Positions 58,180-64,000 of a stretch of DNA of 64,000 bases are shown here, piece after piece; the first letter of the stretch is position 1, and every line of letters begins with the position of its first letter. Under the pieces are notes generated by a model. The model was not told the origin of the DNA, did no database searches, and saw nothing but the letters and a program-made list of their open reading frames with translations. Both the position numbers and the translations under genes were made by a program. This DNA comes from Rhizopus arrhizus (Eukaryota > Mucoromycota > Mucoromycetes > Mucorales > Rhizopodaceae), in NCBI GenBank assembly GCA_024220505.1, contig JAKZZE010000014.1, positions 310,001-374,000 of the forward strand, written 5' to 3'.

Positions 58180-58640
58180 TTTATTTACAAAAAAAAAAAA
58201 AAATAGTAATAATAATGGGCTTTAAAGTGTCGCTTATTTTTTTTTTAATTTTTCCTACGCATTTTTTGTGACGGGTTAACAAAGCACTCTATTGATTCGT
58301 CAAGATCTCTCTTTCTATTTGTATAGGCATTGTGAAATATTTTGAGGTTTACAGATAGAGTACGATTGGCATATTATAAGATAGATGGATCCAATTGTCT
58401 TATAGAAAATGCAGAAAGAGAGGTCTTGTCAAAGCTGTATGTGTGACCATTACTGCATTGGTCAGAGTTCAGGGGCATACATAATATAAAAGATGTCTCT
58501 TTATCTTCCTGCAGTACAAAGTCGATCTTATTCTTTCCTTTCGATGATCAAGAAAAGGGAGAGATGTCTAGGACAGGGGAAGATAAAATGTACAAGTATT
58601 ATTCTCCTTTATTTTTTATTTCTTTCTTCTTTCACACACT
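58180..58640. promoter_or_regulatory. Promoter region of small secreted peptide gene
   Basis: 460 bp between the divergent WBP11 and peptide starts. TATAAAAG at 58485-58492 sits about 150 bp before the ATG at 58641, followed by a pyrimidine-rich stretch with TTCTTTC motifs, a usual arrangement for a strongly transcribed gene. Confidence 0.5.
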
Positions 58641-58892
58641 ATGCGCTCAATTCTCATCCTTCTTGGTTTATTGGCTACCTCTAACCTTGTCTTTTCCTCT
58701 CTTATCACTACCAATGGCATTCTGGCCAAACGAGAAGCCAGTGCTATTTATCGTCGCTCCAACAATCTGGCTAAAAGAGGAAGCATCAGTAACCTTGGAA
58801 AACTGATCAGCGGTGGCTTGAATACTGCTGATTTAACAGTCGAAAATATGACTGGAGGACCGAGTAAAAAGGAAGAGGATGGTGAAGACTAA
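58641..58892 (+). CDS. Small secreted peptide precursor with Kex2-type sites
   Basis: 83 residues, intronless. A clear signal peptide (MRSILILLGLLATSNLVFSS) is followed by two near-repeated segments each ending in a dibasic site: ITTNGILAKR | EASAIYRRSNNLAKR | GSISNLGKLISGGLNTADLT... The shared LAKR is a classic Kex2 cleavage motif, and EASA after the first KR resembles the Ste13 spacer of yeast alpha-factor. The C-terminal part after the second KR is a 36-residue candidate mature peptide with a Gly/Ser-rich middle, one N-glycosylation site (NMT) and an acidic end. No Cys, no CAAX box. I do not recognise a family; it could be a secreted signal, effector or antimicrobial peptide. Confidence 0.7.
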   Translation: MRSILILLGLLATSNLVFSSLITTNGILAKREASAIYRRSNNLAKRGSISNLGKLISGGLNTADLTVENMTGGPSKKEEDGED

Positions 58893-59212
58893 ATAAAGTA
58901 TCAGTTGTATAACCTTTTTTTTTTTTCTCTTTAATTTTTTTTTTCTATTATTATTAATCTCATAAACAATACTTGGACATATAATTGAATTCAGATCATT
59001 AACAATAGCTATAATTGATCCTTTTCTTTTTACTTTTTAAACTAAAAGAAACCTTTCATTGTCAGAGAAGCAGTAGTGGAAGCAAGATCATTCGCAACTC
59101 CGATCGCGTTAAGTGGCTTAGTGCCTCTCTCACCGCAAGCCATAAAAATTTTCTTGAGGACGTCCACTGTTTTTTTTTCCTTTCTTCCTCAACTTTTAAA
59201 TATCTAGTCAAT
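58893..59212. other. Intergenic / uS15 leader
   Basis: 320 bp with T-runs at 58916-58926 and 58936-58943, ending in a pyrimidine-rich stretch (59170-59190) typical of ribosomal-protein gene promoters. No gene. Confidence 0.5.
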
Positions 59213-59668
59213 ATGGGTCGTATGCACACTCCTGGTAAGGGTATCTCTAGCAGTGCCCTCCCTTATCGCCGCACTCCTCCTTCTTGGGTCAAGACCACTT
59301 CTGAAGAAGTTGTTGACATGATCTGCAAGAATGCCAAGAAGGGTCTTACTCCCTCTCAAATCGGTGTCATCCTTCGTGACTCTTATGGTATTCCTCAAGT
59401 CAGATCCATCACTGGTAACAAGGTCCTCCGTATCTTGAAGTCCAGCGGTCTCGCTCCTGAAGTTCCCGAAGACTTGTACCATCTCATCAAGAAGGCTGTC
59501 TCCATCCGTAAGCACTTGGAACGTAACAGAAAGGACAAGGACTCCAAGTACCGTTTGATTCTTATCGAATCTCGTATTCACCGTCTTGCTCGTTACTACA
59601 AGACCTCTGGTCAACTTCCTCCTACCTGGAAGTATGAATCTGCCACTGCTTCTGCTATGGTTGCTTAA
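59213..59668 (+). CDS. RPS13: 40S ribosomal protein uS15 (S13)
   Basis: Small-subunit ribosomal protein. Single exon, 151 residues, the exact eukaryotic length. [80 protein letters not shown] and [13 protein letters not shown] then PPTWKYES. The start is the ATG of MGRMH, not the longer upstream frame. Strong codon bias. No coding intron, so no intronic snoRNA in the CDS. Confidence 0.97.
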   Translation: MGRMHTPGKGISSSALPYRRTPPSWVKTTSEEVVDMICKNAKKGLTPSQIGVILRDSYGIPQVRSITGNKVLRILKSSGLAPEVPEDLYHLIKKAVSIRKHLERNRKDKDSKYRLILIESRIHRLARYYKTSGQLPPTWKYESATASAMVA

Positions 59669-60000
59669 AGAGGTGCTTTTGACCCTTGATTTTTTTTTTG
59701 ACCAACTGGAGTTCTAAACTTTACGCAAAGATGAAAATAAATGTGATTTAATTGTTACGCTTTTTGCGTACTGTTTTTGGTTGAAAAAAAATACATGTTT
59801 GATTTTGTTTTCTGTGGATTTGGTTGTAGTGTGTTGATATCGATAAATTAACTCTGTGTCTTTATGTATTTCGATTGATAAAAGGAGCCAGTTGCAGGAA
59901 TTAAAAATAATTGTAATAAGGTAATACTTTAATAACAAAAATAGGATGATATACATTGGGATGACAGTGATGAATGACTATACAAAACTTTTTTTTTTTC
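59669..60000. other. Convergent 3' region of RPS13 and MEF2
   Basis: 332 bp; T-run at 59690-59699 just after RPS13. No gene. Confidence 0.5.
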
Positions 60001-61268
60001 CTACCATCCCTTCATTTCATTGATCACCGCTCTCTCTCTATCTTTACTCATCTCTCCATAACCGATCACACGCATCGAGAATGAACCACTACCACCTGTC
60101 AGACTACGAAGTGCACTGGAATATCCAAGCATGGAACTTAAAGGAACATGAGCCTTGATGACTTGTTTTGGTTTATACTCATCCACTTGCTTATTGACCA
60201 AGAGAGAATCATCAGGAGCATAGACTTGAACGCTATCCATATTTCCATCGTTCTCTTCAGAGTGGTCTGAAGATTCTAGACCAATGACATGACCTCTGCG
60301 AGTTCCACTCAAATCGCTCACAATATGACCAATGTGATTCTCACTGACCTCGGTATATACCTCCATCATAGGCTCAAGTAAACAGGGACTTGCTTTTTTG
60401 ACAGCCTCATAGACACCATTAGAAACACAGGCAGAGATTGCACCGGGCGTTGTCTCTTGACCAAACGTTTTGAGATCGTACGCTTTCACTTTGAGCTTTG
60501 TTAGTGGGAAGCCTAGTAAAGCACCTCGTGCCATACCAGCCAAAAGACCACGGTGAGCAGCTTGCTTGAGTTCTTCCTGGTCAAGCGATGAGGGTTGGGG
60601 AGCATCATCCTCTGAAAAAGTGTTCACATCAGCCGCAAGCAAGTTGCCCGAATTAGTCACCCAGCCTTCCACTTCTTCTTCTTCTTCCATGTGTGCTAAT
60701 TCGATTCGACAGGCAGCTCTTGCCCGCTTGCCCATCACTTCCTTGTCATACTCAGAGAACACGCTGGCTTTGTCCTGGCAGGTCTCACGGTAACTGATTC
60801 TCATCTTACCCATCTCTGCTTTGACTTTGAAGTCATTCAGTAGCCTATCCTTGACGATATCCAGGTGAAGTTCGCCCATGCCACTGACAAGACGTTGTCC
60901 GCTATCTTCATCTGTCCAGACATGAAGTGAAGGGTCCTCACGCACCAAATTCTTCAAGGCATCCTCTACCGCTTGTTCTTCGGATACCGAAGCAGGCTCG
61001 ATCGCAGCAAAGAATGCTGCATTTGGAATTTCGATATTGCCCAGTTGAAGACCGGCCTTGACGGCTGCAGTGTCATTGGATTGAATCAGTGTATCTCCTG
61101 TACGTGTATCTTTTAATCCGACAATCACACCGATATGACCACAGCCAATGTTGGGGATCTCTTCTACATCTTTGGCGTACATTTGTAATAATTTGTTGAC
61201 TCTTTCCTTTGAACGTGTGGTTGTATTGAAAAGTGTCATTCGTGTATTCAATTTACCTAGTGTACTTT

Positions 61269-61309
<41 letters not shown>

Positions 61310-62586
61310 TGAATACACTTTTACATAAACCATAGGACCTCGTTTAGAGTCATGGACCACCTTAAAGGCCAATGCACAAAGCTTTCCGTTTTCAGACAAT
61401 GGAAGTTTTGACGTTTTCCCATGATGGTCAGTGACTAAAGCCGGTGGTCTGTCAAGAGGACTTGGAAGATAGTCAAGGACGGCACTAAGCAAGGGCTGAA
61501 CCCCTAAATTTTTAAAAGCGGCACCACACAAGACAGGCACAGCCTTATTTTCAATCGTCACTCTTCGAAGAGCGGCCTTGATCACCTCGGGCTTGACAGC
61601 CAAATGATCTCCGTTAGCCTCATCAAAGAAGGCATCAATGATCCCTTCGTCCATCTCGGCCAAGGCCTCCACCAGGGCCGTTCTTGCCTTGGTGGCCTCA
61701 TCTAGCAATGCACCCTCGACAGGTCTGCGATGAAGCACAGAGCCATCTGAATGCTGAGGGTCCCAATCAATGACCTCCATCGTCACCACATCCACCACGG
61801 CCCTTAATCCTTTTTCATCTTCCATCACAGGCAGCTGCAATACCAACGGACGGGTTCTCAACTTTTTCCAAATCTCCCGTACCGTCCTCCCAAAGGCTGC
61901 GCCCGTACGATCCAGTTTGTTGACAAAGGCGATACGTGGAATCTTGTAACGATCCGCTTGTTTCCAGACCGTCTCTGTCTGTGCCTCCACACCCGCGACT
62001 CCATCCAGGATAGTGACCGCGCCGTCCAACACACGAACCGAACGCTCGACCTCCATGGTGAAATCAACGTGGCCTGGGGTATCGATCAGGTTGATTCGGT
62101 GACCCTCCCAGCCAAACGTGATGGCGGCACTGTTGATCGTAATGCCCCTTTCCCTTTCTGCTGCGAGATAATCCATCACTGTGTCTCCGTCGTCAATGTC
62201 TAACATACTTTGTTCAGTCTTGCTTCCTTTTCGTTCTCTCTATTTACCTCCTATGCGTTTGGTGACACCTGCATAATAAAGCATTCTTTCTGTTGTGGTT
62301 GTTTTGCCTAGGTGATACATGTTAAAGAGTTTTTTTTTTAAAAAAAACGGATAGATCCAACCTGCATCAATGTGAGCAATGATCCCAATGTTGCGAGTTT
62401 TTGGTATAGTAAAATCTTTGGCATCTATAGACAGGGTACATTGAGTTTTTTTTGACATGTTTCTTTTTTAGCCTAACCTGTGGCAAAAGTTTTAAAATGA
62501 ACAATGGTTTTTTGTTGTCTTAATAAGCTAGATATTCTTTTAGGTATTGTTGACCTTATTAAAGGTGTCAGAACACCTGTATACAT
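60001..62586 (-). CDS. MEF2: Mitochondrial elongation factor G2 (MEF2/GFM2 type)
   Basis: EF-G-family GTPase; the GFM2/MEF2 branch works in mitochondrial ribosome recycling. Starts at 62586 ([20 protein letters not shown]), with a basic presequence, then |[35 protein letters not shown]. GTPase motifs: AHIDAGKTTTTE (P-loop), [11 protein letters not shown] (switch I), [12 protein letters not shown] (switch II), NKLDRTGA, and SGxAFK-type [14 protein letters not shown]. Later domains show PIEPxS-like [42 protein letters not shown] and [21 protein letters not shown] 36-T tract (61271-61306 on the + strand) lies inside an intron. Length, about 780 residues, and the [13 protein letters not shown] form fit EF-G2 rather than EF-G1/MEF1, though the separation rests on my recall. 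Confidence 0.85.
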
Positions 62587-63239
62587 GGTTGTTTGTAAAA
62601 GAAAAAAAAAAAAAAAGGGAACTGATAGATGAGTTTTAAATTTTTTTGAAGAAGTAAAACGAGAGAACAAAAAAACGCGAAGATGCGTTGTATGGTAGTA
62701 GCACAAGTAAAAGAAGTGACCAATGCATTGCTGTAGTTAAAGTACTTTTATTGTCAATTTGTAAACAGAGCCATTGTATCTGTATATATTTTGTTTTATC
62801 TCGTTGTATGTATACAGAAATGTTTTCATTTTGATTTGATTGCAAAGGCTTTAGCTTATCTATAAATGAATACACCAGCTGTGTTTATTATATGAACAAT
62901 GTTCAAAAAGTTTTCTTTCTTATGCTAAAAGAAGTATAGCCGGCATCTGCAGCATCTAATTCATAAGACTAAATGAGAGAATTAAGTAAATCGATCGATA
63001 TGTTGCAGTAAAGTACATCATGCGCATCATGTCAACTAGGAACATCTAGTGCATACTTAATGGCAGACAAGACTTTGAGTTAAAAAAAAAAAAAAAGAAA
63101 GTGGCATCATTCTCCTTTTTTGATGAGTCCACGTCACATGTTCATCACACTCTGAGATTAAACTATAACAGTATGGAAGTTGAAAGAAAGCCCTATCATT
63201 ACATATTTCTTTCTTTCTTTCTTTCTTCTACACTCAATC
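62587..63239. promoter_or_regulatory. Divergent promoter of MEF2 and SAR1
   Basis: About 650 bp. An A16 run (62602-62617) lies just outside the MEF2 start. On the SAR1 side is a TTTC microsatellite (about 63205-63228), a CT-rich element often found just upstream of fungal starts. No other gene; the ORF at 62636-62875 (-) is unsupported. Confidence 0.5.
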
Positions 63240-64000
63240 ATGTTCATCATTAACTGGTTCTATGATGTTTTAGCTTCTTTAGGTACTTATATGAAATAAA
63301 GATGAAGCATCATCAAACATCAATTCCCTTATTCATCGCGTCTTCTTTTTTTTTGTAATTAGGTCTTTTAAATAAAAATGCAAAGATTCTTTTCTTGGGT
63401 CTTGATAATGCAGGCAAGACTACTTTATTACACATGTTAAAGAATGACCGATTGGCCACTTTACAACCTACTCTTCATCCCAGTAAGTTTTACGTGAAGA
63501 AAAAAACTCCCCCTTTAACATATGAAATAGCTTCTGAGGAACTTTCTATTGGTAACGTCAAGTTTACAACATATGACCTGGGAGGTCACTTGCAAGCACG
63601 TAGATTATGGAGAGATTATTTTCCTGAAGTTGGAGGTATTGTCTTTTTGGTTGATTGTGCTGACCATGGACGTTTATCTGAAGCCAAGGCAGAATTGGAT
63701 GTAAGCATTACAAGTAAAAATAAGAGGGATTTATTTATCTTTCTCTAGGCATTATTGGCTATCGAACAACTTTCAAAAGTCCCATTCTTAATTCTTGGTA
63801 ATAAGATTGATGCTCCTGGAGCTATTAGTGAAGAAGCACTTCGACATGAATTAGGCTTATTCCAGACAACTGGCAAGGTGAGTTACAAAAAGTGAAATAA
63901 AAGACAGAGTACTTATATAATGCAGGGCAAGGTTCCTTTGACGGACATTCGTCCTATTGAAGTATTCATGTGCTCTGTTGTTATGAGACAAGGTTATGGC
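63240..64000 (+). CDS. SAR1: Sar1 GTPase, cut by window end
   Basis: Arf-family GTPase that starts COPII coat assembly at the ER. The first exon reads [14 protein letters not shown]|; the amphipathic start is needed for membrane bending. Then [20 protein letters not shown] (P-loop GLDNAGKT), [19 protein letters not shown], switch [39 protein letters not shown]|, [20 protein letters not shown] (NKxD) and LGLFQTTGK. Four introns seen. The frame runs off the window at [12 protein letters not shown], a few residues before the usual C-terminus. Confidence 0.95.

Overview
This window is fungal nuclear DNA, most likely from a Mucoromycota (Mucorales-type) genome. It is AT-rich. Genes sit close together on both strands and are broken by many very short GT-AG introns (mostly 36-115 nt). 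A/T homopolymers of about 27-36 nt recur. The gene set is eukaryotic and fungal: Dad1 of the DASH ring, a Kre9/Knh-like wall protein, Ypt1, Cdc50 and Mef2. Nothing looks bacterial or viral. Most names come from splicing the coding frames by eye and recognising family motifs; no search was run.

Layout. 1-4.6 kb: two unassigned genes; the first is flanked by a 301-bp direct repeat. 4.7-9.3 kb: membrane-anchored GH5 exo-1,3-beta-glucanase, Rab1/Ypt1, complex I assembly factor NDUFAF4, TRAPP subunit Trs23. 9.6-14.5 kb: FANCJ/BRIP1 helicase. 14.5-18.5 kb: sparse stretch with two unassigned opposite-strand spliced genes, LAMTOR2 and a broken ORF. 19-23.6 kb: tight + strand run of TRAP-alpha, RAD51C, CDC50 and DAD1. 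23.7-31 kb: an accessory island holding a reverse-transcriptase remnant, two inverted Tc1/mariner copies, a solo LTR nested in one of them, a frameshifted gene of unknown family with a possible PD-(D/E)XK motif, and a GPI-type surface protein. 31-45.6 kb: choline-phosphate cytidylyltransferase, F-box/LRR protein, an unknown gene, aldo/keto reductase, WD40-inositol 5-phosphatase, CorA Mg transporter, protein disulfide isomerase, Kre9-like secreted protein. 45.6-49.2 kb: no recognisable gene. 49.2-64 kb: ethanolamine-phosphate cytidylyltransferase, CDC6, PRPP synthetase, CBM21 protein-phosphatase-1 targeting subunit, WBP11-like splicing factor, a small secreted peptide precursor, ribosomal protein uS15, mitochondrial EF-G2 (MEF2), and SAR1 cut by the window end.

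Themes. Several genes serve the secretory pathway (YPT1, TRS23, SAR1, TRAP-alpha, PDI, CDC50) and phospholipid or phosphoinositide metabolism (both CDP-alcohol cytidylyltransferases, the 5-phosphatase, the flippase subunit). Others serve DNA replication and repair or chromosome segregation (FANCJ, RAD51C, CDC6, DAD1). This is ordinary eukaryotic gene mixing, not an operon.

Most unusual: the 24-31 kb transposon nest, the Kex2-type peptide precursor at 58.6 kb, and the cdc6/PRS pair whose stop codons overlap.
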